Shown: positions 11,605-23,711, numbered from the stretch's first letter. The stretch is 36,323 nt of DNA from Hymenoscyphus infarciens (GCA_001414345.1 LLCB01000443.1:1-36323); one strand, 5' to 3'. The notes: generated from the sequence alone by a model not told the origin. Program-made: numbers and translations.

Positions 11605-14600
11605 ATGGCACCTTCAGCAATAAATGTCACCCCGCCCGACGAGGGGCAAAACAGTGCCGCGGATATTCCCATGGGAGAGAAGGGCACCGCAAATGGCACC
11701 GCGGAGCCGGTCTTCTCCCCAAAAACGACGCGAGTTTACACTGATGCTTATACCCACGGATATACGGAGGGATATATCAAGAGGTATGAAAATGAAGGAA
11801 CTAGACAAATACCGATTGCGATTGTGGGCATGAGTTGTAGACTTCCAGGTATGTATTTTAATTCGCAGCTGTCCTTGGTGTCTTCCGCTCATTCGTGGCC
11901 CCTTCTAGGTAACGTAGCGACTCCAGACGAATTCTGGGAATTATGCTCGAGAGCGCGAACTGGGTGGTCAGCGATCCCAAAAGAACGATTCGAGAATGCG
12001 AGTTTTCACCATCCAAATCCCGGAAAGAGAGGTTGCTTTAATGCGGTTGGCGGCAACTTTTTGAAAGAAGATTTGGGGTTGTTTGACGCGCCATTTTTCA
12101 GTCTCACTCCACAAGAGGCAACTTCCATGGATCCACAGCAACGGCTACTACTTGAATGCACTTTCGAAGCGCTCGAAAGTGCCGGTATACCTAAACATGA
12201 GGTTGTGGGAAAAGAAGTTGGTGTTTTTATTGGTGGTTCATTTTCAGAGTATGAATCACAAGCTTTCGCGGATGTGGATAGTATCCCAATGTATCAGGCG
12301 ACTGGTAAGCTGTCTTGAGCTCTTTTTCAAAATCAGAACCGTGCTAATATCCCAAGGTTGTGCATTTGCAATGCAATCCAATAGGTTGTCGCATTTTTTC
12401 GATCTGCGCGGCCCTAGGTAAGCAAGCACCTCAGGTGTACCCATTTTGGCAAATACTAATATTCTACAGTTTCACGATGGATACTGCTTGCTCCTCAAGT
12501 TTGGTCGCACTACACCAAGCTTGCCAAAGTTTACGAAACGGCGAATCCAAAGCCGCAATCGTTGGAGGCTGTCATTTGAACATGTTGCCTGAATTCTGGG
12601 TGTCCATGTCAATGTCTAGGCTTTTCTCCGATGAGGGACGATCATTTTCCTTCGACAGTAGAGGTACAGGATACGGGCGAGGTGAAGGGTGCGGAATTGT
12701 GATCTTGAAACCACTCGATCAAGCTTTGAAGGACAACGATGTTATCAGATCCGTAATCCTTGGTAGTGGTATCAATCAGGATGGCAAAACACCTGGAATT
12801 ACTATGCCGAATGGGTCTGCGCAAGGTACGGAACGGGTGTTCACGAGTAGTAATACCACAGGATGGAGGGATGCTAACCTTTCCAGAGTCACTTATGAAA
12901 TCGGTGTACAAAGTTGCAGGTCTGGACCCAAAGGAGACTGGTTATGTGGAAGCGCATGGAACCGGTACCAAAGTTGGTATGTGGATTATTAGGTGCATGG
13001 AGATTATATACTCACAACGTTTAGGTGATCCAATCGAAGCCACTGCATTACACAATGTGTTTGGCGAAGACCGAACGGCCAGGAACCCTCTTTTCATCGG
13101 ATCTGTGAAGTCCAATATAGGTAAGCAACCTTCTTTATCTATCCCATTTCGTTCAAATCCTTAAAGGATCTCCTTCTACCGCCTTATTAAATATGGGATT
13201 ATAAGTGCTAATACATTTACTAGGACATCTTGAAGCCGCAAGTGGTGAGTATTTTGGTTCTTTGATCTCGATATTTCCATCGCTGACAGCTGTTGATAGG
13301 TATTATTTCGGTGATTAAGACTGCATTGATGCTTGAGAGAGGTTTCATTCTACCGAATTATGATTTCAAGAAACCAAATGAAAAAATTCCATTTGGTAAA
13401 TGGCACTTAAAAGTAATCCAAAGAACCCATTTGCTCTTTCTTATATGAGCTAATCCAGCTAGGTTCCAATCAGCCAACGGCCATGGCCGCGACCGAAGCG
13501 ATTTGCGAGCGTCAACAACTTTGGATTTGGTGGCACCAATGCTCACGTAGTAATGGAACGAGCTCCTTTCCTGAAAACGGAGGAGCACGATTCATCAGAG
13601 TCTGCCGAACAAACAAGAAAACTGTTCGTTCTGTCTGCCAACGACAAGACGGCATGTGAGGCACTCATGAAGAATATCGGTATCTATCTTGAGCAGAGAC
13701 CAGAAATCTTCCAGAATGACTTACTGAGCAACATCGCATATACTCTTGGTCAGAGACGATCATTATTACAGTGGAGAGTCGGCATTTCAACTGCTTCATC
13801 CTTCGAATTGATCGAAGCGTTGAATAGCGGGAAGGTTACTCCTGTGAGGGAGACCGAACCCCTTCGAATTGGATTCATTTTCACGGGTCAAGGCGCGCAG
13901 TGGAATGCAATGGGCCGAGAACTTTATGAACAGTATCCTGTTTTTGCTTCTACGATAGATGCTTGCGATAACCAGTTGGCATCATTTGGGGCGACATTTT
14001 CGCTCTTAGGTACGCCAACTTTTGCTGAAAGGTTTTGACCTCGCCGCTAACAACCTGTGTACAGAGGAGCTGAATAAAGATGAAAAATCCTCGCTCGTTA
14101 ACGAGGCACAAATCAGTCAACCGGCGTGCACAGCAATACAGCTTGCCTTGACTGATTTACTGAGGACGTGGGGTATCACACCCGTTGCGGTAACCGGACA
14201 TAGTTCTGGTGAGTTCAAATCTCTACTCTGCCCTTCGCAGAAGCTAACAGAATTAAGGTGAGATTGGCGCCGCGTATGCTGCTAACGTCTTAACTCTTGA
14301 TGCATGTATGGCAATTTCATATTATAGAGGTCTGGCCAGCATATCACTGAAAAAGAAATTCCCTAAGCTCAAAGGATCCATGATGGCTGTCGGAGGCACC
14401 AAAGAGGAAATCGAGCCTCTCATTTCAGAATTGAAGTCACAGGGTGCCCGAATCGCATGCTTCAATAGTCCGTCAAGTCTGACAATCTCGGGCGACGAGG
14501 CGGCTGTTGACGAACTCCAGGCTGTAATGGAGAAAAAAGAGATATTCAACAGAAAGCTGGTAGTCGACGTTGCGTACCATTCCCATCATATGATGAAGGT

Positions 14601-17600
14601 TGCAAAAGACTACCGTGCGTCCCTCGAGTCTCTTGATCCACCCCAAGCCACAAAAGTCAAATTCCATTCGTCCCTACATGGAGAACTTGTTGACAGCACG
14701 ACACTCCTTCCTTCCTATTGGGTTGACAATCTCACTCAACCCGTCCGATTTTCGGAGGCTTTGACAAACATGTGCGAGCCCATTGATGGTCACAAGACTG
14801 GTGTCAACATGCTCATCGAAATCGGACCACACTCCGCACTGGGTGGACCGGTCAAACAGATTCTCAAGGCCTGTGGAGGGAATGCTATGAAAATACCTTA
14901 CACATCCGCTCTTGTAAGAAAGAAGGATGCTGTTGAAACCGCCCTTGCCATGGCTTCAACATTGTTCGTCAAAGGGGCCAATCTCGATCTAGGCGCTATC
15001 AATCTCCCTAAGCGCCCTAGCAAACAACCTACACTACTCGTTGATATGCCTCGTTACCCTTGGAACCACCAAACAAAATACTGGCATGAACCTCGGATGA
15101 TGCAAAAGCACAAAAATCGAAGCACGCCCCGTAACGATCTCATCGGTACATTAGCCAACTACTCTAATGAGATGGAGCCAACGTGGAGAAATATTCTCCG
15201 TATCGATGATCTTCCTTGGCTACGGCACCACAAGATCCAATCTCTGACTATCTTCCCGATGTCTGGATTTCTGGCTATGGCTGTTGAAGCTGCTTGTCAA
15301 AGGGCGGTAACGCGAGGTATTGAGTTCGACGAATTTGAATTACGCGACATCTCGGTCAATACACCACTCATGGTGACCGACGAGGATATCGAAATGACTA
15401 TACAACTTCGGCCTCACCAGGAGGGCACTCTCACATCTTCCAGTACTTGGGATGAATTTAGGATACACTCGTGGGCCAGCAATAAAGGCTGGACTGAGCA
15501 CTGCAAGGGTCTCATCACTGTCCGAACCAAGGAACTTGGCAATGCTCAAACCCGAAGACTAGAGCAGTTGTTGCAGTCGTCCATTTCAGAAATCGACAGT
15601 GCGGCAATGACATCTGTGGAAAAATCCGAAATGTACGGTTCGCTTTCCGAGCTTGGAGTCTCCTATGGACCCAGTTTCCAGGGCATCAACAACTGCGAAG
15701 CCAGTGATCGGTGCTCCATGGCAAATATTACTGTTGTCGATACCAAGCATGAAATGCCACAGGCTTTCCAGACGTCAGGAATTATCCATCCAGCACTACT
15801 TGAACAATTGATCGAGATGTACTGGCCTATTCTTGGCTCAGGAAGGACGTCACTTAAGACTGTTTATCTCGCCTCATCTATTGGCCGTATGACTATTTCC
15901 CGGAATATCACAGTCGCCACATCAACACCTGGAGATTCTCTCCGAGCATTCTGTAAAGGCCCTGTTATCCCCTCGCACCCCAAAGCAATTCAAGTTTCGA
16001 TGTTCGCCACCGCCACCGATGAACCCAAAGAAGCACTTATCGTCTTGGATGACTTGACAATCCAACCTATCTTGGAAAGAGACATGGTATCTGAGTCGGA
16101 AGCTCATAGAGAGCTGTGTTACAAACTGGAATGGGAACCAATACTGGAACCGGTCGACTTTTCGATGTCTAATGGGATTACAAATGGCATCCCGAAGAAT
16201 GGTGTCCCTCAAGTCAACGGGCACATTAACGGTACTTTGAACAGTGTACCCAATGGAACTCCCAAGCAAAATGGGGTCACCAAATCACCCCTCAATGCAG
16301 TCACGATCGTGCATGGAGAGTCCGAAGCCCAAAAGACCCTTGCTCTTAAATTGGCAGATGCACTTGAGCATTTCACCAGTGTCAGACCTGAAATGGGACA
16401 GCTAAAAAATGTCGATACTGACGGAAGGTTGTGTCTCTTCATCTGCGAGCTCGACACAAATTTGCTCTCATCACTCACGAAAGAGCAGTTCACTCCTTTA
16501 CAGAAGCTTCTCACCAGTGTTCAAGGAATCCTCTGGGTCGTACGTGGCGCATACACCAATTGCACCAATCCCGATGCAAACATGGTCACAGGTTTGAGCA
16601 GGAGTATTCGCTCTGAAACCCTGCTCAAATTCGCAACATTGGACCTTGATGCAGATTGTGTACTTTCTGATGATAGTGCTGTCAAGGCCATCCTCAAAGT
16701 TTTCAAAGCAACTTTCGATGCGAGTGCTGCCGAGAACTGCGAGTTGGAATTCATGGAAAGAAAGGGAATATTTCTTACTCCTAGGATTGTCAATGACCCG
16801 GAGACAAATGAGTTCGTTCATAAGCAGACGAAAGCCTCGGTTTTGGAGCCCACTCTTTTCGCTCAAGAAGACAGACCATTGCAGATGGTAATTGGCGCTC
16901 CTGGGTCTCTGGATACTTTTCACTTCGTGGATCAGTTACGGGAGGATACACTGGCCGATGACGAGATTGAAGTCCAAGTCAAAGCTATTGGCATGAATTC
17001 CAAAGACGTTTCAACAGCTATGGGACACCTAGATACCCTCGATTTTGGCATGGAATGCAGTGGTGTTGTCACCAAAGTCGGAAAAAGCGTCTCCAAATTT
17101 GAGGTTGGGAATCGCGTTGCTGCAATTTCAACTTCAGGAGGTGTCTACTCGAGCTTCACACGCACGAAGGAAGCATTTTCATTCAAAATCGATGATGATT
17201 TGTCTTTCGAATCCGGAGCGTCGATTCCCGTTGCATACTGCACTGCCCAATACGGCTTGTCTGATCTCGGACGACTCGAAAAAGACGAGAGAATCTTGAT
17301 CCACGGTGCTGAAAGCGCAGTTGGTCATGCAGCCATCTCTCTTGCTCAGCTTATTGGTGCTGAGGTATACGTCTCGGTTGAGCAGCCTGAAAATGGAGAC
17401 ATCTTCATGAACTCGTATGGTATTTCTGGTGACCGCATCCTCTCGACTCACAACATCTGTCAACAGACCGAGAAAGGCTTTTTCGATGTTGCTCTCAACA
17501 CCCTCGCCACCGATGGGGATATGCTTAGGGATATTTGGGCGTCACTGAGTAGCTTTGGACGTCTTGTCGAGGCTGGACAAGGTGATGTCGCTTCAAGACT

Positions 17601-19169
17601 CGAAACTTCCCGTTCTGAGAAGAATAAGAGTTTCCTTTCTGTCGATCTGGCTTCCATGGCTATCGAAAGACCGAAGATACTAAGACGTCTTGTCTCCGAG
17701 GTTTCGGAACTCTTAAACGCTGGCAAGTTTAATCCTGCTTGCCCCACCACTGTATTCCCAATCTCAGATGTTGAGACGGCGTTCAAGGCGATGCAATCTG
17801 GAAACTTGGATGGCAAATTGATCGTCGCTCCACATCCGGGAGACGAAGTCAAGGTTCGTTTTGCATTTCCCTCCCCTCCCCACCAATTCTTCTCAAGATC
17901 CGTACTGACAATGCTTAGGCAATTCCTCCAACCAAATCGAACAAGATCCTAAAAGTAGATGCCACATACATCCTAATCGGTGGCACAAGTGGTCTTGGCC
18001 GCAGCATGGCGAAATGGATGGTCTCAAACGGTGCCAAAACCCTTGTCCTGGTCTCGAGAACAGGTTCAGCAACTGGCAAGGTCAAGGACCTTATCGACGA
18101 ATCCGCCGATGTAGGAGCAAGTATTGTGGTAGCACAATGTGATGTCGCCGACAAGGTATCAGTGGAGAAACTTATCAATAATGGCCTAACGGGATTCCCG
18201 CAAGTTAGAGGTGTTGTTCATGGTGCTATGGTGTTGGATGTAAGTTTCATTGTTGGTTGGAGATTGAAGTGGACAAGACTAATTTTTGACAGGATGTTCT
18301 ATTTGAGAAAATGGAGTATGAGCAGTATACTAATGTCATTGAATCCAAAGTCAACGGAGCATGGAATTTCCATAATGCATTGAAAGACACACCTCTCGAT
18401 TTCTTCGTTGCCATTTCCTCCGCAGCTGGAGCAGTAGGCAATAGAGGTCAAGCGTACGTCCCCTTCCTCCCTTCCCCCTTCACCTAATCTTTCCAACGAA
18501 ACTAAAATCCCCTCCAGCGCCTACTCAGCAGCCAACACCTTCCTAAACGCCTTCATCCAACACCGCCACACCCTCGGTCTCCCAGGCTCCTCCATTGACC
18601 TAACAGCCGTCTCCGACGTCGGCCACCTAGCCGAAAACCTCGAAATGGCCGCCGAAGTAGCGAAGAATCTCGGTTCCGATACCATCTGCGAATCCGAAGT
18701 CCTCACTCTCCTAAATCTTGCTATTACATCCCGTCTCACAATCTGCAACTCGCACACCCTCACTGGTCTACGACTCACTACCCCACCCCCCTTCTGGTTC
18801 AACGACGCGAAATTCTTGCATCTAAAAGCTACTTACAATGAGCTCGCGGCTGAGAATGTGGGTGCTGATGCGGTGGTATCCTACCATACTCTTCTTAAGA
18901 ACTCCAAAACCGCGGAGGAAGGGAGGGAAACAATTGTTCAGGGGTTGATGGATAAGTTACCTGGTTTCCTTATGCTGGAGAAGGGTGATATGGATCGAGA
19001 GAAGAGTTTGAGTAATTATGCTCTTGATAGTCTTGTGGCGATTGAGGTGAGGAATTTTATTACTAGGGAGTTTGAGGCTCAGTTGCAGGTGCTTGAGTTG
19101 CTAAGTAGTGGGAGTATTGAGGGGTTGGCGGGGCAGATTTTGGGGAAGAGTAAGTTGGTTAGTTTTTAG
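11605..19169 (+). CDS. Highly reducing type I polyketide synthase (KS-AT-DH-ER-KR-ACP)
   Basis: Iterative enzyme that builds and reduces a polyketide chain from malonyl units. The model has 14 exons: 11605-11848, 11909-12304, 12357-12417, 12470-12825, 12887-12976, 13025-13120, 13224-13244, 13300-13412, 13463-14009, 14065-14208, 14258-17853, 17919-18239, 18293-18453, 18518-19169. All phases agree, giving 2265 aa. KS: Cys241 in DTACSSS, His376 in EAHGTGT, His416 in SNIGHLEAAS, all intact. AT: GQGAQW (601-606), Ser688 in GHSSGE, His in AYHSHHM. DH: His1014 in [11 protein letters not shown], but HPALLE has Glu1205 where Asp is usual. An Asn/Gly-rich linker (about 1328-1362) and a featureless region follow; there is no methyltransferase motif. 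[12 protein letters not shown] (from 1706), a poor match to the usual AAGGVG-type cofactor loop. KR: GGTSGLG (1909-1915), Tyr2051 in AAYSAAN. ACP: Ser2220 in ALDSL. The protein ends right after the ACP with no release domain, which fits a separate hydrolase. The N-terminus (about 70 aa) is unique. Confidence 0.95.
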
Positions 19170-19453
19170 ATAGGGTTATGGGAATGGAGTTAAGAGGGGA
19201 GGAAAGATTAAGGAGGGGTGGGGATCGTTAGAAAGGAGTATCTTGAAGGAAAACTTGGCTGGCCAGGTGTATATACCCTCTTTTGTAATATATAAATCTG
19301 TAGTTAGAGTTCTTTAGTTATTAGGAAGTTTCTTTGTATCATTTCCTCTCCTCTTTATATACGCACTCTCTCCTCTTTAGAATGAAGATATTAGATGAGA
19401 TTCTATATATTAATTCGCGAGTTCTATAATATATAGCTATGAAGTACTATATA

Positions 19454-20049
19454 AGAGCCTGTTTAGTTCGCGCCCTCGATTCGCGAATCTCTATACAAAA
19501 GTTGAATCGATCGAATTATTCGAATCAAGCCTTGGCACTATATTCCTAAATCTACTATAGAAAAAAGGTCGATTCGTGAATACACCTCTAGAGTAGTATT
19601 CACGAATCGAACCTTTGATTCATTCGTACCTTATAACACTATAGTATTAGCATACGTAACCTCCCTCGTTTAGTATAACACTAATAACACTAACACTATA
19701 GTATACCTCTCTCGTTTAGTATAGCAACGCCGTGCTATTCTTAATCGTAGATATACTATAGTTACTAGCGTAATAGCAACTATATCGGCAGCTCTCTATT
19801 TTAAGAATAACTTTGTTAAAAGGCCTTACTATCTTAGTATACTTCGAAGCTTTAGAAAAAGGTATAGGTAGTAGATGCTTTTTAAGAAGTTATAATAAAT
19901 AGTCTTACTAATCTACTATATAATTACCAAATAGTATAAGAATTCGATTTAGTAATATCGATTCGATTTACGAGTGAATAAAAAGTAGCCTATACTAGCT
20001 TAATTCGACGAATAAATCAAGAGTTTAAAATATAAACTAAATAAGCTCT
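19454..20049. mobile_element. MITE-like element, about 596 bases, no coding capacity
   Basis: The ends agagcctgtttagtt (19454-19468) and aactaaataagctct (20035-20049) are inverted repeats matching at 13 of 15 bases. The two differences are C/T and G/A transitions, as RIP would leave. The interior has no open frame and holds a strong hairpin (19564-19615). No clear target-site duplication is seen, so the exact borders are uncertain. Confidence 0.4.
19564..19615. repeat. Hairpin: 20-base inverted repeat
   Basis: The arms cgattcgtgaatac (19570-19583) and gtattcacgaatcg (19596-19609) are exact, and the flanking aaggt/acctt pairs extend the stem with one bulged base. The loop is 12 bases. It is probably an internal or sub-terminal structure of the MITE-like element around it. 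Confidence 0.7.
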
Positions 20050-20254
20050 AAGCTATTATCTAAACTTATTTCTTAGGTCTAGGAGTATAATAGCTAGCCG
20101 TCTTAAATAGCCGAGATTATATATTATATACTATATATATAAAGTTTTAGTAGTTATTATTTTATATTATCTAATTTAGAAAGGTTTTATACTTCGGGTT
20201 TTAGACCTTTTTAGACCTTTTTCTCTTCTCTAAACCTCTTTTATACTATCTAAA

Positions 20255-20330
20255 CCTCTTATATATAGCTGCCTACTCTTCTATAGTTAAAAAAGTCCTA
20301 ATTTAGTCTTTTTCTCTATATTAGAGCCTA
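20255..20330 (+). repeat. Dispersed degenerate repeat, copy 1
   Basis: About 76 bases running from cctcttatatatag to ctatattagagccta. Related copies lie at 23712-23790 (same strand) and 25655-25727 (opposite strand). The copies differ mainly by transitions and small indels. Probably the remains of one transposon family; the element itself is unreadable. Confidence 0.5.
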
Positions 20331-21003
20331 GTATTTATATACTTTATTTTATCTAAATATACTTTTATATACTTCTTCTATAATTATATATATTTTATAC
20401 TATTATATAAAAGACTAAATTCTTCTCTATTAGAGATAGCTTACTATAATATCTTACTTAAGTATATTAGTATAGTTATTTTTAATTTAACTTAGCTTAG
20501 ATTTAATAATAATAATCTTAAATAGCTATAATCCTAGAGATCTTATAAATAGCTAGTAATATTAGAGTTTAATATCTATTAGTTAGCTAATATAATTATA
20601 GTTTTAGTAATTACTACTTTCGTTCTCTAAATAATTTTAAATACCTAGAATATTCTTTAAATTAATTAAAAAGTAACTATTCTATCTTTTAAATAATATC
20701 TTTTAAAAATAAGAGTATTCTAGTTAGAAGAGAGAGATATTTAAGTAGTTTATTATTAAATCTTTATAAGTGGTGGCTCTATTCACTTATGTCTATTCAA
20801 TAGTTTTTTTTTCACAGATGGGATTTACATATAACACGTTTTTAGAAGTTCTTAATATAGAAAACTCAACGTAATTTTATTTTTCAGGAAAGCCAGGCAA
20901 GAATATAACTAGTTACAAATATGATGCCATGGTATAAAGCCTCTCAGCACCTGAGAGGACAAGCAGATTGCCTAGCAGCTACTGCTTAATCGTTCATAGT
21001 ACC

Positions 21004-21303
21004 TTACCAGGCAAAGCCGTCAGTGCAGAAGCAACCTTTGCCGATCTTTTTGTCATTCCGGTCGAGCTTATCACCTTCGTACAGCTTAGTAGGACCCATT
21101 TCCTTTCCTACACTTTCCTGAAATCCACACGTGGCGCAAATACGGAGACCACAAGTGGTAGGAGGTTCCATGTCTTTTTTGCAGCATCTTGGCTTCAGGG
21201 TGCCTGAAACTTCGCTAAAATGTCGGGCCTTGTTACAACCCTCATCTTTGCAACTCCAGTAAGTCTCCGTTGAGAAAAGTAGAGATGTTTTTACTACCGC
21301 CAT
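21004..21303 (-). CDS. Small cysteine-rich zinc-ribbon-like protein (subfamily 1, member A)
   Basis: A complete single-exon gene for 99 aa with an ATG at 21303. No family known to me matches. Visible pairs: YWSCKDEGC (Cys18, Cys23), CC (40, 41), Cys51, CATCGFQES (56, 59) and a late CFC (91, 93), ending DGFAW. The spacing suggests one full and one partial zinc ribbon. Residues 15-63 align with residues 53-101 of the protein at 27829-28623 (YWSC, CC, PPT, RIC-x2-CG), and the tail matches too. There is no signal peptide or membrane segment, so it is probably intracellular. It is an intact island inside the AT-rich tract with its own promoter (see 21512-21596). A GTAAGG donor-like string overlaps the TAA stop, but the tail alignment supports stopping here. 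Function unknown. Confidence 0.72.
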   Translation of the reverse strand: MAVVKTSLLFSTETYWSCKDEGCNKARHFSEVSGTLKPRCCKKDMEPPTTCGLRICATCGFQESVGKEMGPTKLYEGDKLDRNDKKIGKGCFCTDGFAW

Positions 21304-21511
21304 AGGTTCTGAGGCTTGCTTGTGTTAAACGAAGGCGTTCGTAGTGGTTATGCTGTTGGCTTTGGTTCGTTTTCAACTATCAGTAGCTGAAAAAGTTGCC
21401 GTGTGTTAAGAGGTGTGGGTCTGTGAGTATCTGTGTGTTTAAACTTTGAGAAGTGAGGTGTGTGTATGTTGCGTTTTTGTTGAAAGGAGAGTTCAAGTTC
21501 CAGAAAAGGAG

Positions 21512-21596
21512 CTATTTATACTTTTCTAGAAGCTTAGATGTGAATAATCTGCTATAGGAAGAACCACTTTTTCCTAGAATAGTGTTGTTATTCACA
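21512..21596 (-). promoter_or_regulatory. Promoter of member A: TATA box and inverted pair
   Basis: On the minus strand there is TATAAATAG (21512-21520), about 210 bases before the ATG. Farther upstream an inverted pair, tgtgaataa (21539-21547) and ttattcaca (21588-21596), is spaced 40 bases apart. The whole block resembles that before the paralogue at 28623. Confidence 0.6.
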
Positions 21597-22558
21597 ATTC
21601 CGTAGTCTACTCTATACTATTCTACTCGAAGAGACCTTTTCTCTTCATACTCGCATTGTATAGGGAGATTACGAATTATTGTCTTTGATTGATATTAGTA
21701 TTATTCACGAGGAAGATTCGATGATAAGTGAATAGAAGAGAGTGTATAAAAGCAACACTAGAAGAAACAACACGTAAGAAATAGAGCTTTTAGGTGCGAA
21801 AAGTAGTAGTCCGCGCTTAACCCGCGCTAAAGTCTTAGGCTATTTCTAATCGGGCCTAGCCTCTAACTCTTACTTAAATTCTAATAACCACGTCTATCGT
21901 CTACTCTATTTCTAACCCTAGCTTTAGTTTTAATAAATTGATATATTATATATATTAAAAGAGATACTATGAGCTTAGAGTATCTTTTATACTTGAAACT
22001 TACTTATAAACTATATATATAGTTAAAAAACTAAGACTACTCTTCTTTATTAAAAAGTTCTTATCTACTTTTATACTTTTCAAGAGTATAAGAACTCTTA
22101 ATATTTATTATTTTCCTTGAATTATATTAAAAGAGTATTTAAGATTTTACTTAGCTACTTTACTAATTAGTTCTTATTTATATCTAATTACTCTTTTTAA
22201 ATATTTCAATAGTATATAAAATTCTTATATTAAAAAGCTCTATTATTAATACTATATTATAAATAAAATATACTTTCTTAAGAGTCTATTAAGCTTCTAT
22301 ATATTAGTTCTTTCTCTTACTATCTATATTACTAAGAATAATATACTAGTATATAATATATATATATACTTATAATTTCTTATCTATAACTATCGCTAGA
22401 TACTAGAATTAATAAGATATATACTAAAAATATTAACTAAACCTATTATAAGCTTAAGAAGTATATATTATATATAAAAGTAAAACCTTACTATATATAA
22501 GTATTTTCTCAGACTTATACTCGTATATAAATCTTATATAACTATAATAAATTTTATT

Positions 22559-23061
22559 AGTGTTTTAGCTTTCCCCGCCTTAGTTAGCCTAGTACTTAGA
22601 ATAGGATAGGCTACTTATCTAGGTAAGGATAGGAGAGGCTAGGCTAGATTAGGATTAAGACTAGGCTAAGTTTAGTAAGCTAGGTACTCTAACTAGGATA
22701 GAAGTAGCTAGGTAGATAAAAAAAGAAGGCTAGGCTAGAGTAGGATTAGGAAGGTAACCTCTAATTAAGACCTAGACTCTCTTTTCTACCTACTTTCTAA
22801 ATATTAAGTAAGATTAGAGACCTAGACTCTCTTTTCTACTCGCTTTCTAAGCTTTAAGCGAAATTAACTAGCCTAACTCTTCCTATCCTAGCCTCTCTAT
22901 TTAGTAAGGAAAGATAAGTAAGTACTATAAGATAGAAGTAGCTAGGAAAGCTAGAATTTAAGAATAGAAGAAGATAAGATAGCTTTAAAATAAAGGTAGA
23001 AGAGAGAAGAAGCGTCGAGGCAGGATAGAATAATAGATTAGATAGAGAAACCTAAAACACT
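22559..23061. mobile_element. MITE-like element, about 503 bases, less degraded than its surroundings
   Basis: The ends agtgttttagcttt (22559-22572) and aaacctaaaacact (23048-23061) are inverted repeats with one mismatch. The inside is richer in G/C and purines than the flanks, with many taggctaggctag-type strings and no open frame. The 22769-22868 duplication lies inside. A target duplication is not certain (aattttat occurs near both ends). Confidence 0.42.
22769..22868. repeat. 50-base tandem duplication with internal palindromes
   Basis: The copies 22769-22818 and 22819-22868 both start gacctagactctcttttcta. Each ends in its own short palindrome (tactttctaaatattaagta in the first, cgctttctaagctttaagcg in the second). 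The two palindromes differ in sequence but keep their pairing. Confidence 0.65.
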
Positions 23062-23711
23062 GAATTTTATAGATACTAGAAATACTAGAAAATTTAAAAC
23101 TTTATATAACTAAGAGCTATTAAAAGTATCTCTTAATTTTAATAAATATTTTTACTCTATTACTAACTCTATTTTACTATATACTACTTTCTACTAGCTC
23201 TAAAAATTAAGACTTTTATACTTAGAATACTTATTCTAAGAAAAAAAAATAGACTATTAGTAATAGTAGTAGTTTTTTCTAATAGATAATAATAGTTCTA
23301 TATATAAAGCAAAGCTTAAATTAATTAAAATCTATATCTAAATTACTTTAAATTATTTTACTTAGTACTTAAATAAGCTCTTAGAGCTTACTTATACTTA
23401 TAATTAGCTAGAGAGTATATCTTTAGATAGAGATTATTATATACTATAGTACTATAGTATAGAGAAATATAATAGTAATAGTATTAGATTGAAGTTTTAG
23501 ATTTACTATATATTTAATTAGCTTTATCTTTTAATTATAATATATATAGTATCTAATATAGTTTTTAGCTTACTCTAGAAACTAGAAAGTAATATATATT
23601 ATATAGTAATATATATACTAGCTAGCTATCTTATAGTAAGCTAGTTAGGCTTTAGATACTTATAGTATCTAAATATTATTTAGTTTTAGTTATAGACTTT
23701 TATATAGCTTA

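Larger units (their letters stand above)
19170..20967. other. Synthase 3' flank passing into AT-rich repeat tract
   Basis: After the synthase stop there are about 230 bases of ordinary 3' flank. From about 19400 the sequence is TpA-rich and gene-free, with remnants of repeats. A MITE-like element and one member of a dispersed repeat family are listed separately. Normal composition returns near 20860. Confidence 0.65.

Noticed and set aside
16080..16860. Methyltransferase domain in the synthase
   Set aside because: The region between DH and ER is only about 250 residues and lacks a glycine-rich SAM-binding motif.
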